Shown: one piece after another, positions 15,491-24,809 of the stretch
Layout: the number at the start of each line of letters is the position of its first letter
Numbering within the stretch: position 1 is the stretch's first letter
Program-made: the position numbers and the translations under genes
Notes under the pieces: model-generated
Databases searched by the model: none
Seen by the model: only the letters and a program-made list of their open reading frames with translations
Told to the model about the DNA's origin: nothing
From: Bordetella genomosp. 13
GTDB lineage: Bacteria; Pseudomonadota; Gammaproteobacteria; Burkholderiales; Burkholderiaceae_B
Assembly (NCBI RefSeq): GCF_002119665.1
Contig: NZ_CP021111.1
Location: forward strand, 4,402,001 to 4,466,000
Direction of reading: 5' to 3'
DNA: 64,000 bases

Positions 15491-17716
15491 TCAACGTGCG
15501 CGCGAGATACGCACCTCGGCGCCGCGGCGCTTCACCTCCAGCCCTTCCGAGGGCAGGATGCGCAGCCCTTCCAGCCCCTTGATGTAGCTGGAGCCCTGCA
15601 TCTGCATGACGCGGATCTTGTTGCGCATGACGACCGGGTTGTGCACCGGCATGCCGAACATCCACACTTCGTCGAGGATGCGCGCCGAATTGAACTCGCC
15701 CGCATGCTGCGCCATGGGCCCCAGACACAGCATGTGGCCCTCGCGGCCGAACACGGGGAACTTGTCGGGACCGCAGGTCAGCGTCCAGGTGGAGCCGCCC
15801 TCGTAGCGATGGCCCGTGCTCAGGTCCCACCACGCCTCTCCCTTGGGCAGATAGACGCGCACCTCGTTGCCGGGCTGCGTGATCGGCGCCACCAGCAGCG
15901 CCGGACCCAGCAGGTATTGCAGGTCCCAGGCATGGGCCTCGGGGTCGTTCGGGAACGCCAGGGCCATCGAGCGCTGCACCGGCAGGCCGGTGCGCACGGA
16001 GTCCTCGATGGCGCCCAGCACATACGGAATCAGGCGATAGCGCCAGTTCATCCAGGTGCGCACATGGCCGAGCGTTTCTTCGCCGAAGGCCCACGGCATC
16101 AGGCCGGGCACGCCCTGGAAGCTGAAGTTGGCCGAGAACACGCACGCGGCAAGCCAGCGCACGTACAGCTCGGCGCTCATGCCCTCGAGCGGGGCGTCGA
16201 TGGCGCCCAGGTTGTGCGTCTGCACCGGCAGGCCGCTGGCGCCGATGGACAGCGCGGTGCGCAGGCTGTGCTCGAGTCCCGCCCAATCGTTGGTGACGCG
16301 CGGACCGGCCTGCCACGGCAGGCGCTGCGCGGCCGGGAACAGGTCGGTGCTGGGCACCACGCCTTCCGGCGGCACCTTGTGGCCGGCCACTGCATCGAAC
16401 AATGCGCGGCGCGCCAGCAGCGGATACATCGAGCGCAGCGCCGGACCGGTCTCGCCGTTGCGCGCGCTGACGCCATCGGGAATGGCGATCTGCGCATCGC
16501 AGGCCGGCGCGTCCAGGCCGTCGTCGACCAACTGGCGGTGCCGTTCGACCCACAGGTTGTAGGCGTCGCGGTAGGTGAGATCGAGCAGTCCGTAGGGTTG
16601 GCCGCTGGTGGCCGGCACGCCGTCGAACACCTGGGCGCTGCCATCGTCGCGGGTCAGCAGCCAGCCGCGGTCCTCGAGTTCTTCGAACAGCGGACTGGAC
16701 TTCAGCACGCCGGGGAAGCCCGCCGCGGACACGTGCACGTGATGCTTGTGGAATAGGGCCAGCATCTGCCTAGCGTCGGGGAAGCGGCTGGCATCCCACT
16801 CGAGGGCCGGCTTGTCGGCCTGGAAGCCCCAGGCCGACGGCAGGGCCAGCGAGACCACGTCCAGCGGGATCTGACGCTCGCGCATCTGCTCGACCAGGGC
16901 GACGGTTTGCGTGGGCATCTCGCCAGGGGCCTGCTGCAACCAGGCGCCCATCGCCCACAGTACGGGCTGGCCGGCGCGACCGGTAAGCGCGGTGTACTGG
17001 TTGAGGATTTCGCCCGGCTCGCCGGCGAACAGGAACAGGTCGAGCACGTTGTCGTCGATGGTGAGCACGTAGGCGCCGTCGGCGGGCTCGATACCCGGCG
17101 CGTGCTGCACGCGCCGCATGGTGTTGACATAGACGCCCCAGCCGCGCGGGCTCCAGGCCAGCGGCAGGGCGCGGTGCTCGGGATCGTCGGACACCACGGC
17201 CTCGCCGCGGCGGTTCAGGTCTCCGGGCGTCTCGCCCAGGCCGTACACGCCCTCGTTGCCTTCCAGGGCGAAACCCACCGTCCAGACGGCATGCTCGATG
17301 TCGTCGAGCGCATCATGGCCGAAGGCCGGCGTGTGGGGCGACACTTCGGAAGCCAGCACGGGCTGATCGCCGCGCGACAACGCGATGCGCACCGGATTGG
17401 TCAGCACCTCGAGGGCGACGTCGCCCTGCACGATGCGCCACCCGTCCGCGGCATCGCGCGGGGCGATGGTGGCTTCGCCCACCGCCTCCTGGCGGGCGAG
17501 CAGCATCTCGGCCACGGCGCGGGCCCGCGCACCGGCCTTCTCGTCGGTCAGCAGGCCAGGCTCGCCGCAGCGCAGGCGGAATACGCCAGGTGCGTGCGCC
17601 TCGACCACCAGATGCAGGCCCTCACCTACGTCGAAGTCGATACGGCTGGGACGGGACGTCAGCAGCTCGACCGTATCGAGCGAGGTGGTATGGGCAAAGT
17701 CGAACTTCGGCGGCAC
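15491..17716 (-). CDS. GH31-fold (alpha-glucosidase-like) protein with altered active site
   Basis: Protein of 741 residues with a GH31 layout: an N-terminal beta domain with GVYGLGETPGDLNRRGE, a TIM barrel with IPLDVVSL...LEWDASRFPDARQML, and a C-terminal beta domain (GPALLVAPITQPG..VYLPKGEAWWD). Compared from memory with E. coli YicI, the nucleophile Asp is kept (D407 in PACDAQIAIP). The acid/base Asp falls at Arg473 (GPRVTND), the SHDIGGF Asp is Asn502 (THNLGAI), and the substrate-binding Asp of the first barrel strand is replaced. It may be a non-hydrolytic sugar-binding relative or have a shifted mechanism. It stands alone with a palindrome at its promoter. Confidence 0.8.
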   Translation of the reverse strand: MPPKFDFAHTTSLDTVELLTSRPSRIDFDVGEGLHLVVEAHAPGVFRLRCGEPGLLTDEKAGARARAVAEMLLARQEAVGEATIAPRDAADGWRIVQGDVALEVLTNPVRIALSRGDQPVLASEVSPHTPAFGHDALDDIEHAVWTVGFALEGNEGVYGLGETPGDLNRRGEAVVSDDPEHRALPLAWSPRGWGVYVNTMRRVQHAPGIEPADGAYVLTIDDNVLDLFLFAGEPGEILNQYTALTGRAGQPVLWAMGAWLQQAPGEMPTQTVALVEQMRERQIPLDVVSLALPSAWGFQADKPALEWDASRFPDARQMLALFHKHHVHVSAAGFPGVLKSSPLFEELEDRGWLLTRDDGSAQVFDGVPATSGQPYGLLDLTYRDAYNLWVERHRQLVDDGLDAPACDAQIAIPDGVSARNGETGPALRSMYPLLARRALFDAVAGHKVPPEGVVPSTDLFPAAQRLPWQAGPRVTNDWAGLEHSLRTALSIGASGLPVQTHNLGAIDAPLEGMSAELYVRWLAACVFSANFSFQGVPGLMPWAFGEETLGHVRTWMNWRYRLIPYVLGAIEDSVRTGLPVQRSMALAFPNDPEAHAWDLQYLLGPALLVAPITQPGNEVRVYLPKGEAWWDLSTGHRYEGGSTWTLTCGPDKFPVFGREGHMLCLGPMAQHAGEFNSARILDEVWMFGMPVHNPVVMRNKIRVMQMQGSSYIKGLEGLRILPSEGLEVKRRGAEVRISRAR

Positions 17717-17745
17717 AGAGCATCCCCCGGCTTAAGCCAAAAATG

Positions 17746-17768
17746 CGTCAAAAAACGCTATTTTGACG
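17746..17768. promoter_or_regulatory. Candidate operator upstream of the GH31-fold gene
   Basis: CGTCAAAA (17746-17753) and TTTTGACG (17761-17768) form an exact inverted repeat with a seven-base centre, 30 bases before the start codon at 17716. A partly overlapping pair AAACGC/GCGTTT lies beside it. The AT-rich setting fits a repressor site over a promoter. Confidence 0.4.
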
Positions 17769-17920
17769 GATTTGGCGTTTGAAATAAACTCGACCCCTCC
17801 CTGCCAGCCGGGCGAAGCCAAAAGCCGGGCTCCCGTGGTAGCGTTGCGTGCGCCGCAGCAACCACTTACTAGGCAAGGTTCGGCGCGACAAAAGCGGCGA
17901 AACCCCGGGCGCCCGCCCCG

Positions 17921-19783
17921 TCAACGCGGTGCCAATTGCGCCAGCAGGTCCGATTCCAGGGGCAGTGGTTCACCGCACAATTGCGCGGCGATCACGTCGC
18001 CGGCCAGCGCCGACCAGCTCAATCCCCGCGAGGCGTAGCCCGTGGCCAGCCACAACCCCGGCGCCCGGGGCACCTGCCCCACCGCGGGCAGCCGACCCGG
18101 CAGCACGGCCCGCCAGCCCGCCCAGCCCGGCAGGGTGCCGGGCGCCAAGGCATCCAGGCGGCTTGTGCCGTCGGCCAGCAGTCCCGCGGCCTTGCCCAGA
18201 TTGACGCGCTGCCCCGCCTCGCCCACACGCGACTCCGCCGCCCCGTGCACATAGGTGCTGCCAGCCACGCACCAGCCATCCACGGCGGGCAGCAGATAGC
18301 CATCGCCGCCCACCACGCAGCGCGGCCCGCCCGCCAGCGATGCGGCGGGCAGCAAAGTGACCTCGCCGGCCAGCGCGTGCATCTGCGCCATGCGAGGCAG
18401 GCTGTCCAGCAGTCCGCAGCCGCTCAGCAGCGCGGGCGCGCCGGCGGCGTTCGCCAGCACCAGGTGCGGCGCCTCTCCCAATAGGGTCCCATCCTGGGCA
18501 TGCGCCCGCCAGCCTCCATCAGTGCGGACCAGGCCGACCGCCCGCCCTGCCACCACGGTGATGCCTGGCTCGGCCAGCAGGCGGGCCACCACTCTGTCCG
18601 GCCGCACCAGCAGGCCGTCGCCGAAGAAGGCGCCGCCGCGCGCGACAGGCAGGCCCGCCAATCGCGACGCCTCGGCGCCATCCACCGCTCGCACCCAATC
18701 GCTCGGAAAGCCCAGGGCCGTGACCGTATCCGCCAGCGCAGCCGCCCTGCCCGCGTCGCGCTCCAGTTGCAGAGTGCCGCAGCGCAGGGGCGCGGCCTCC
18801 TGGTCCAGCGCCAGCCAGCGGCGCAAGGCACGCTGGCTGCCGGCGCGCGACAGGCGCGCGCGCGGGTTGTCGTCTCGCGCGATCAGCGGCGTCAGCGCGG
18901 CGGCCAGATGGCCTTTATGTCCGCCCGCGGAACCGGGATCGATGACCACCACCTCCCGGCCCCGCAGCGCCAGCGCGTGCGCCACACCGGCGCCTGCCAG
19001 CCCCGCCCCGATAACCACGACCGGCGCGCCGTCATCGTCCGGCAGCGCCGGTCCCTGCGGGGCCGTCGGCGAGCGTACGCCCGAGATCATGTGCCACTTG
19101 CCGCCATAGCCAGGTTCGCGCCGCACCTCGAAGCCCAGTTCGGCCAGGGCGCGCCGCACGCTGCCGACGCTGGTCCACGAGGCCAGCGTCGCGTCCGGCG
19201 CGGCCAGGCGCATCAGGTCGGCCAGCATCTCCGGCGCCCACATCGCCGGGTTGTGCCGCGGCGCGAAGCCGTCGAGGAAATATGCGTCCACGCGGGCGGC
19301 CAGCCGCGGCGCGACCGCGTCGGCCTGGCCGAATGCCAGCGTCAGCGTCACGGAGCCCCCTTCGAACTCGAGCCGGTGCAGGCCCGGCAACAGGGGCGGC
19401 CATTGATCCGTCAACTGGCCCGCCAGCGCCTGCAGCGCCTCTGGCAGATGGTCGCGCAACGCCTGGCGCAGCGCCTCTCGATCGAAGGGATGCCCTTCGA
19501 TGGATACCATGTGCAGGCGGCGCGGCCGTTGCGGATCGTCGCGCCATGCCTGCCACAGCGCCAGGAAATTGAGCCCCATGCCGAAGCCGGTCTCGCATAC
19601 CGTGAAGCGGCCACGCCCGCGCCAGCGCTGCGGCAGGCCATTGCCGCGAAGAAACACTACGCGCGCCTGGCCCAGCGGTTCGGCGCGGCTGTGATAGACG
19701 TCCTGGTAGATGGCGCTGTAGAGCCGGCCCTCGCTGTCCAGCGCTGGCGCGGCGGGCTGCAGGGGCGTGTAGGACGTGGACAT
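17921..19783 (-). CDS. mnmC: Bifunctional tRNA mnm5s2U34 biosynthesis protein
   Basis: Protein of 620 residues. The N-terminal MnmD methyltransferase half ([34 protein letters not shown]) adds the methyl group from SAM, and the C-terminal FAD oxidoreductase half ([21 protein letters not shown], about residues 245-265) removes the carboxymethyl group. Together they finish mnm5s2U at the tRNA wobble position. The C-terminal [16 protein letters not shown] and [15 protein letters not shown] motifs are typical. The ATG at 19783 gives the usual N-terminus ([16 protein letters not shown]); longer in-frame starts would run into the divergent gene's leader. Confidence 0.93.
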   Translation of the reverse strand: MSTSYTPLQPAAPALDSEGRLYSAIYQDVYHSRAEPLGQARVVFLRGNGLPQRWRGRGRFTVCETGFGMGLNFLALWQAWRDDPQRPRRLHMVSIEGHPFDREALRQALRDHLPEALQALAGQLTDQWPPLLPGLHRLEFEGGSVTLTLAFGQADAVAPRLAARVDAYFLDGFAPRHNPAMWAPEMLADLMRLAAPDATLASWTSVGSVRRALAELGFEVRREPGYGGKWHMISGVRSPTAPQGPALPDDDGAPVVVIGAGLAGAGVAHALALRGREVVVIDPGSAGGHKGHLAAALTPLIARDDNPRARLSRAGSQRALRRWLALDQEAAPLRCGTLQLERDAGRAAALADTVTALGFPSDWVRAVDGAEASRLAGLPVARGGAFFGDGLLVRPDRVVARLLAEPGITVVAGRAVGLVRTDGGWRAHAQDGTLLGEAPHLVLANAAGAPALLSGCGLLDSLPRMAQMHALAGEVTLLPAASLAGGPRCVVGGDGYLLPAVDGWCVAGSTYVHGAAESRVGEAGQRVNLGKAAGLLADGTSRLDALAPGTLPGWAGWRAVLPGRLPAVGQVPRAPGLWLATGYASRGLSWSALAGDVIAAQLCGEPLPLESDLLAQLAPR

Positions 19784-19915
19784 GGACGGCGGGCGGCGAA
19801 TCGGCCGCGAAAATAACAGCATGCTGAACGAGGACGTTGGCATGACGCCACGCCGGTGCGCGCATTTGAGCACGCCGGACAAGGGCACGTCACATACAAG
19901 GCTTACACTGGCAGC

Positions 19916-20782
19916 ATGACGACCGCCGAAAAACGCCCCCTCGCCAGCCCGCTCGACCTGGGCGCCGCCATCGACGTCGCCGTGTGCGCGGCGCATGCCG
20001 GCGCAGCGCTGCTGCAATCCTACGCCCACCATCGCGCCGACCTGGTCATCGATCGCAAGGCGCGCAACGACCTGGTCTCGCAAGCCGACCGCGAAGCCGA
20101 AGCCGCCGTGCTGGCCGTGCTGCGCGAACGCACTCCCGAGTTCGGCATCGTGGCCGAAGAAACGGGCGGCAACGCCGCGGGCCCGGCCACCTGGTATATC
20201 GATCCGCTGGACGGCACCACGAATTTCCTGCACGGCATTCCGCACTATGCCGTGTCCATCGCACTGGTGGCGCATACCGGCACCAGGCTGCCCGGCGGCG
20301 ATGCCGTCGCCGAAGACACGCCGGTCATCGGCGTGGTCTACGACCCCAGCCGCGAAGAACTCTTCACCGCGGTGCACGGCATAGGCTCGTGGCTCAATGG
20401 CCGACGCATCTCATGCTCGCGCACGGCAACGCTGGACGATGCGGTGCTCGCCACCGGTTTCCCGTTCCGCGACTTCTCTTTCGCCGGGCAATACATGCCC
20501 ATGCTGCACGACGCCATCAACCAGTCCCGCGGCGTGCGCCGCATGGGCGCCGCCGCGCTCGATCTGGCCTGGACGGCCTGCGGCCGCTACGACGGCTACT
20601 GGGAGATGGGCCTGGCGCCCTGGGACGTGGCCGCCGGCACGGTCATATTGCGCGAAGCGGGCGGCGTCTGCACCGACATGCACCTGCGCGACCCGTGGCC
20701 CGTGGGCGGCCGCCTGGTCGCGGGCAATCCCGACATCTACCAGGCGCTGCAGAGCCTGGTGACGCCGCACCTGGATGCCTAG
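19916..20782 (+). CDS. Inositol monophosphatase family protein
   Basis: Protein of 288 residues. The metal-binding motifs of the family are intact: [20 protein letters not shown] and [15 protein letters not shown]. Family members hydrolyse inositol-1-phosphate or related sugar phosphates; in bacteria the SuhB type also affects rRNA transcription. Whether this copy is SuhB or a paralogue cannot be told here. The ATG at 19916 is preferred to an in-frame ATG 20 codons earlier. It is divergent from mnmC and convergent with the acyl-CoA ligase gene. Confidence 0.9.
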   Translation: MTTAEKRPLASPLDLGAAIDVAVCAAHAGAALLQSYAHHRADLVIDRKARNDLVSQADREAEAAVLAVLRERTPEFGIVAEETGGNAAGPATWYIDPLDGTTNFLHGIPHYAVSIALVAHTGTRLPGGDAVAEDTPVIGVVYDPSREELFTAVHGIGSWLNGRRISCSRTATLDDAVLATGFPFRDFSFAGQYMPMLHDAINQSRGVRRMGAAALDLAWTACGRYDGYWEMGLAPWDVAAGTVILREAGGVCTDMHLRDPWPVGGRLVAGNPDIYQALQSLVTPHLDA

Positions 20783-20812
20783 GGTCTGTTAACGCTAAAT
20801 TGACAGGCCCTA
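20780..20812. terminator. Hairpin spanning two convergent stop codons
   Basis: TAGGGTCTGTT (20780-20790) can pair with GACAGGCCCTA (20802-20812) using two G-U or mismatch positions. The two arm ends are exactly the TAG stops of the phosphatase gene (plus) and the acyl-CoA ligase gene (minus). There is no T-run, so termination is only suggested. Confidence 0.4.
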
Positions 20813-22504
20813 TGCCGCAGCCGCCTGCTTCTTGGGCGCTTCGGCGCGCAGTTCGCGGCGCAGTATCTTGCCCACGTTGCTCTTGGGCAGTTCGTCGCGA
20901 AACTCCACGTGGCGCGGCCGCTTGTACCCCGTGAGCTTGTCCTGGCACCAGCGCAGCAGTTCCGCCTCGGTAAGCGCGGCGTCGCGCCGCACCACGAAGG
21001 CCTTCACCGATTCGCCCGAATGTCCGTCGGGCATGCCCACGACCGCGCATTCGAGCACGCCCGGATGGCTGGCCAGCACGGCCTCTACCTCGTTGGGATA
21101 GACCTTGAAGCCCGACACCGCGATCATGTCCTTCTTGCGATCGACGATGCGCGTGTAGCCCGCCTCGTCCATGATGCCGATGTCGCCCGTACGGAAATAA
21201 CCGTCGCGGGTCATGACGGCGCGGGTTTCCTCGGGCCGCTGCCAATATCCCAGCATGACCTGGGGCCCGCGGATGGCCACCTCGCCGCGCTCGCCCAGCG
21301 GCACTTCGGCGCCGGCGTCATCGAGAATCGCCACGTCGGTGGAAGGCAGCGGCAGTCCGATCGATCCGGTGTACTCGGTGGCGTCGGTGCGGTTCACCGT
21401 GGCCACCGGCGAGGTCTCGGACAGGCCATAGCCTTCGATCAGCGGACGCCCGGTCAGCTTCAGCCAGCGGTCGGCCACCGCCTGCTGCACCGCCATGCCG
21501 CCGCCCAGCGTGAGACGCAGACCCGAGAAATCGAGCTTGGCGAACTCGGGGTTGTTGGCCAGCGCATTGAACAGCGTGTTGACGCCGGGGAACACGTGCA
21601 CGGGCTTTTTGCGCCACGCTTCGATAAGGGCGGCCTGGTCGCGCGGATTGATGATCAGGAGATTGTTCATGCCGGCATGCATGCCGAACAATCCGCACAC
21701 CGTCATGGCGAACACGTGGTACAGCGGCAAGGCGCTGATGATGGTGAGCGGCGGTCCGGACAGGTCGCCCAGGGCCGGCCGCGCCACTTCCTGCACCTGC
21801 AGCACATTGGTGACCAGGTTGCCGTGCGACAGCATGGCGCCCTTGGGCGTGCCGGTGGTGCCGCCCGTGTACTGCAGCACGGCCAGGTCGCTCATGGCCA
21901 GGGTGACGTGCGAGTACGTGGCCCGCGCGCCCTCTTGCAGAACCAGGGGCATGCGCACGGCGCCCTCGATGTGCCATGACGGAATCATGCGCTTGACGTA
22001 GCGCGCCGCGAAATTGATCAACGGCGCCTTCAGGCCGCCCAGCAGGTCGCCGGGACTGACCACCACCACGTGGCGCAGCGCGCCGCGGTCTCGCACGTTC
22101 TGCAGCGTGTGCGCGAAATTCTCGAATATGACGATGACTTCGGCGCCGCTGTCGCGCAGCTGGCACCCCAGCTCGTCGGGCTTGTACAGCGGGTTCACGT
22201 TGACCACCACGAGACCCGCGCGCAGTGTGCCCAGCATGGCCACCAGATAGGACGGCACATTGGGCATCATCAGCGCCACGCGCGCGCCGCGCTGCAGGCC
22301 CAGCGACTGCAACCATGCCGCGAAGGCCCGCGCATGATTGTCGATTTCGGAAAAGAGGATGTCGCTGCCCATCGCCGTGCACGCGACGCGGTCGGCGTGG
22401 CGCCTGCAGGCCTGGTCGAGCAAGTCGGTAAGGGAGGTATATCCGTGCAGCGAGACTTCCGCGGAAACCCCTTCAGGATAGTGGGCGAGCCATGGACGCG
22501 ACAT
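20810..22504 (-). CDS. Long- or medium-chain fatty-acid CoA ligase (AMP-binding)
   Basis: Protein of 564 residues of the adenylate-forming superfamily, closest in style to FadD. The P-loop-like motif is YTGGTTGTPKGAMLSHGNL. A3/A5-type motifs GYGLSETSP and YFRTGDIGIMDEAGYTRIVDRKKDMI and the catalytic lysine block KSNVGKILRREL are present. It activates fatty acids to acyl-CoA for beta-oxidation or lipid synthesis. Chain-length preference cannot be read from the sequence. The upstream region is shared with the divergent M20 hydrolase gene (62 bases). Confidence 0.92.
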   Translation of the reverse strand: MSRPWLAHYPEGVSAEVSLHGYTSLTDLLDQACRRHADRVACTAMGSDILFSEIDNHARAFAAWLQSLGLQRGARVALMMPNVPSYLVAMLGTLRAGLVVVNVNPLYKPDELGCQLRDSGAEVIVIFENFAHTLQNVRDRGALRHVVVVSPGDLLGGLKAPLINFAARYVKRMIPSWHIEGAVRMPLVLQEGARATYSHVTLAMSDLAVLQYTGGTTGTPKGAMLSHGNLVTNVLQVQEVARPALGDLSGPPLTIISALPLYHVFAMTVCGLFGMHAGMNNLLIINPRDQAALIEAWRKKPVHVFPGVNTLFNALANNPEFAKLDFSGLRLTLGGGMAVQQAVADRWLKLTGRPLIEGYGLSETSPVATVNRTDATEYTGSIGLPLPSTDVAILDDAGAEVPLGERGEVAIRGPQVMLGYWQRPEETRAVMTRDGYFRTGDIGIMDEAGYTRIVDRKKDMIAVSGFKVYPNEVEAVLASHPGVLECAVVGMPDGHSGESVKAFVVRRDAALTEAELLRWCQDKLTGYKRPRHVEFRDELPKSNVGKILRRELRAEAPKKQAAAA

Positions 22505-22566
22505 GATGTTTGCCTCCTTTTTTATGGGTTTGGATTGATGATACCCTTGATCAAGCCCATTACTCC

Positions 22567-23778
22567 ATGAGTCAGATCATGCACCTGCTCGAGCCTCTGG
22601 TCACCTGGCGGCACGACCTTGCCGCGATCCGCCGCGACATCCACGCCCACCCCGAACTGGCCTTCGAAGAGTTCCGCACGGCCGACGTGGTCGCGGCCAG
22701 GTTGCAGGAGTGGGGCATCGAAGTCGACCGCGGGCTGGGCGGCACGGGCGTGGTGGGCATCGTGCATGGCAACATACCGGGCAAGGGCACGGTAGGACTG
22801 CGCGCCGACATGGACGCGTTGCCCATGCAAGAGGTCAACAGCTTCGAGCACGCCAGCCGCCACGAAGGCAAGATGCACGCCTGCGGCCACGACGGCCACA
22901 CCGTCATGCTGCTGGGCGCGGCGCGATACCTGTCGCAGCACCGCGATTTCGCGGGCACGGTGTACCTGATTTTCCAGCCCGCGGAAGAAGGCGGCGGCGG
23001 CGCGCAGCGCATGATCGACGACGGCCTGTTCCGCCGCTATCCCATGGAAGCCGTGTTCGGCATGCACAACTGGCCCGGCATACCCACCGGTCGATTCGGC
23101 GTCACGGCCGGGCCCATCATGGCCTCGGCCAACGAATTCTCCATCGTCATCCGCGGCAAGGGCGCGCATGCGGGCATGCCGCACCTGGGCATCGACCCGG
23201 TGATGGCCGCGGTGCAGCTGGCGCAGTCGTTGCAGACCATCATCACGCGCAACCGCAACCCGCTCGATGCCGCGGTGCTCAGCATCACGCAGATCCATGC
23301 GGGCAGCGCGGACAACGTGGTGCCCGGCCACGCGGAACTGCGCGGCACCGTGCGCACCTTCACGCTCGAAACGCTCGACCTCATCGAACGCCGCATGCGC
23401 GAGATCGCTCAGCATACCTGCGCGGCGCTCGATTGCGAGATGGAGTTCGACTTCCAGCGCAATTACCCGCCCACCATCAACCACCCCGCCGAAACCGCGT
23501 TCTGTGTCGAGGTGATGCGCGACATCGTCGGCGCCGACAACGTCGACGATCACGTGCAGCCCACCATGGGCGCGGAAGACTTCGCCTTCATGCTGCAAGC
23601 GCTGCCCGGCTGCTACGTGTGGATCGGCAACGGCCTGGGCGAGCATCGCAGCGCGGGCCACGGCATGGGCCCTTGCATGCTGCACAACGGCAGCTACGAC
23701 TTCAACGACGAATTGCTGCCGATCGGCGCCACCTATTGGGTGGAGCTGGCCACGCGCTGGCTGGCGCGCGAACGCTAG
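22567..23778 (+). CDS. M20 family amidohydrolase (hippurate-hydrolase-like)
   Basis: Protein of 403 residues. Metal ligands and catalytic motifs of the M20D group are present: RRDIHAHPELAFEE, RADMDALPMQE, HACGHDGHTVMLLGAARYL, the catalytic FQPAEEGGGG, and GAEDFAFML near the end. Such enzymes cleave N-acyl amino acids or similar amides; the actual substrate is unknown. The start at 22567 gives the standard N-terminus. Its stop overlaps that of the convergent LysR gene by four bases. A second M20D paralogue lies at 58079-59272. Confidence 0.92.
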   Translation: MSQIMHLLEPLVTWRHDLAAIRRDIHAHPELAFEEFRTADVVAARLQEWGIEVDRGLGGTGVVGIVHGNIPGKGTVGLRADMDALPMQEVNSFEHASRHEGKMHACGHDGHTVMLLGAARYLSQHRDFAGTVYLIFQPAEEGGGGAQRMIDDGLFRRYPMEAVFGMHNWPGIPTGRFGVTAGPIMASANEFSIVIRGKGAHAGMPHLGIDPVMAAVQLAQSLQTIITRNRNPLDAAVLSITQIHAGSADNVVPGHAELRGTVRTFTLETLDLIERRMREIAQHTCAALDCEMEFDFQRNYPPTINHPAETAFCVEVMRDIVGADNVDDHVQPTMGAEDFAFMLQALPGCYVWIGNGLGEHRSAGHGMGPCMLHNGSYDFNDELLPIGATYWVELATRWLARER

Positions 23779-24683
23779 CCTTCATCCGCCTTCGCGGCCA
23801 GCTCGCCGTCCATCGCCAGGCAGCTGTCGAGAAATTGCCGCGCCGCGCGCGCGGCGGTGTCGGCATGCGGCACCAGAATGCTTAGCGTGCGGGTGAGCGC
23901 GACCGGCGCCACGCGCACCACGGCCAACGTGCCATCCTCATGGCGCATCGACATCGCGGACACGAAGCCTGTGCCCAGGCCGGCGCGCACCGCCTGCTTC
24001 ACCCCTTCGACGCCCGCCAGTTCCAACGCCGCGGCCGGGCTCAGCCCAGCCCCGGCGAACGCGCGCTCGACCAGTTGCCGCACGCCTGAACCCGGCTCGC
24101 GCATCACCAGCGGCCAGGCCGCCAGTTGATCCAGCGTGGCGGATCCCGCGCGCGCCAGCGCATGGTCGGCGCGCACCACCGCCACCACTTCGTCTTCGGT
24201 CCACGGGTACACCGCCGTGCCGTCGGCCAGGCCCGTCGGCACGTCGCCCTCGATGAAGGCCAGGTCCAGTTGAGGCAGCCGCTCGACGATCTGCCGCGTA
24301 TTGCCATCCGACAGATGCAGCGCCACGGCGGGGAAGCGCTGGTGGAAGCGCGCCACTAGCGCCGGCAGTAGGTAGCTGGCGGGCGTGGTGCTGGCGCCCA
24401 GCCGCAGCGAGCCGGCATCCATCCCGCGCCATGCGTCGCGCTCGGCCTGCGCCCGCGCGTAGATCTGGCGCAGCTGCCTGGCCTGCTCCGCCAGCCGCTC
24501 GCCTGCCGCGGTGAGCGCGATGCCGTGCCCTTGTCGCCGGTACAAAGGCTCGCCGAACCAGTCCTGCAGGGCACGCAACTGTCCCGACACGGCAGGTTGA
24601 GACAGGTTCAACTGCCCCGCCGCCCGACTGATGTTTCCGGTATCGGCGACGCAGGCGAAGGTCAGTAGCTGGTCTGGAGTCAT
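23775..24683 (-). CDS. LysR-type regulator, YeiE-like, divergent from YeiH
   Basis: Protein of 302 residues with an N-terminal winged helix (LLTFACVADTGNISRAAGQLNLSQPAVSGQLRALQ split at residues about 6-45) and a LysR substrate-binding domain. It is divergent from a YeiH-family exporter gene, the arrangement known for YeiE/YeiH, so it probably controls that gene. In enterobacteria YeiE responds to sulfite; extending this to here is inference. A perfect 16-base palindrome lies just upstream of its start. Confidence 0.9.
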   Translation of the reverse strand: MTPDQLLTFACVADTGNISRAAGQLNLSQPAVSGQLRALQDWFGEPLYRRQGHGIALTAAGERLAEQARQLRQIYARAQAERDAWRGMDAGSLRLGASTTPASYLLPALVARFHQRFPAVALHLSDGNTRQIVERLPQLDLAFIEGDVPTGLADGTAVYPWTEDEVVAVVRADHALARAGSATLDQLAAWPLVMREPGSGVRQLVERAFAGAGLSPAAALELAGVEGVKQAVRAGLGTGFVSAMSMRHEDGTLAVVRVAPVALTRTLSILVPHADTAARAARQFLDSCLAMDGELAAKADEG

Positions 24684-24694
24684 GGGGTCACGGC

Positions 24695-24710
24695 AACTAC
24701 GCGCGTAGTT
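24695..24710. promoter_or_regulatory. Perfect palindrome, candidate LysR autoregulatory site
   Basis: AACTACGCGCGTAGTT is a perfect 16-base palindrome 11 bases upstream of the LysR start codon, within the AT-rich 126-base divergent region (24684-24809). That region also carries imperfect GCTATC/GATAG arms further right. Confidence 0.5.
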
Positions 24711-24809
24711 ATATAAGACATTACGATATTAGCTATCCGAATTAACCATTTTTCAGATAGTAGCGCGGCGTTTAATATTTCCGGAAGTTATTTGAATATA
24801 TAGAAAGTC

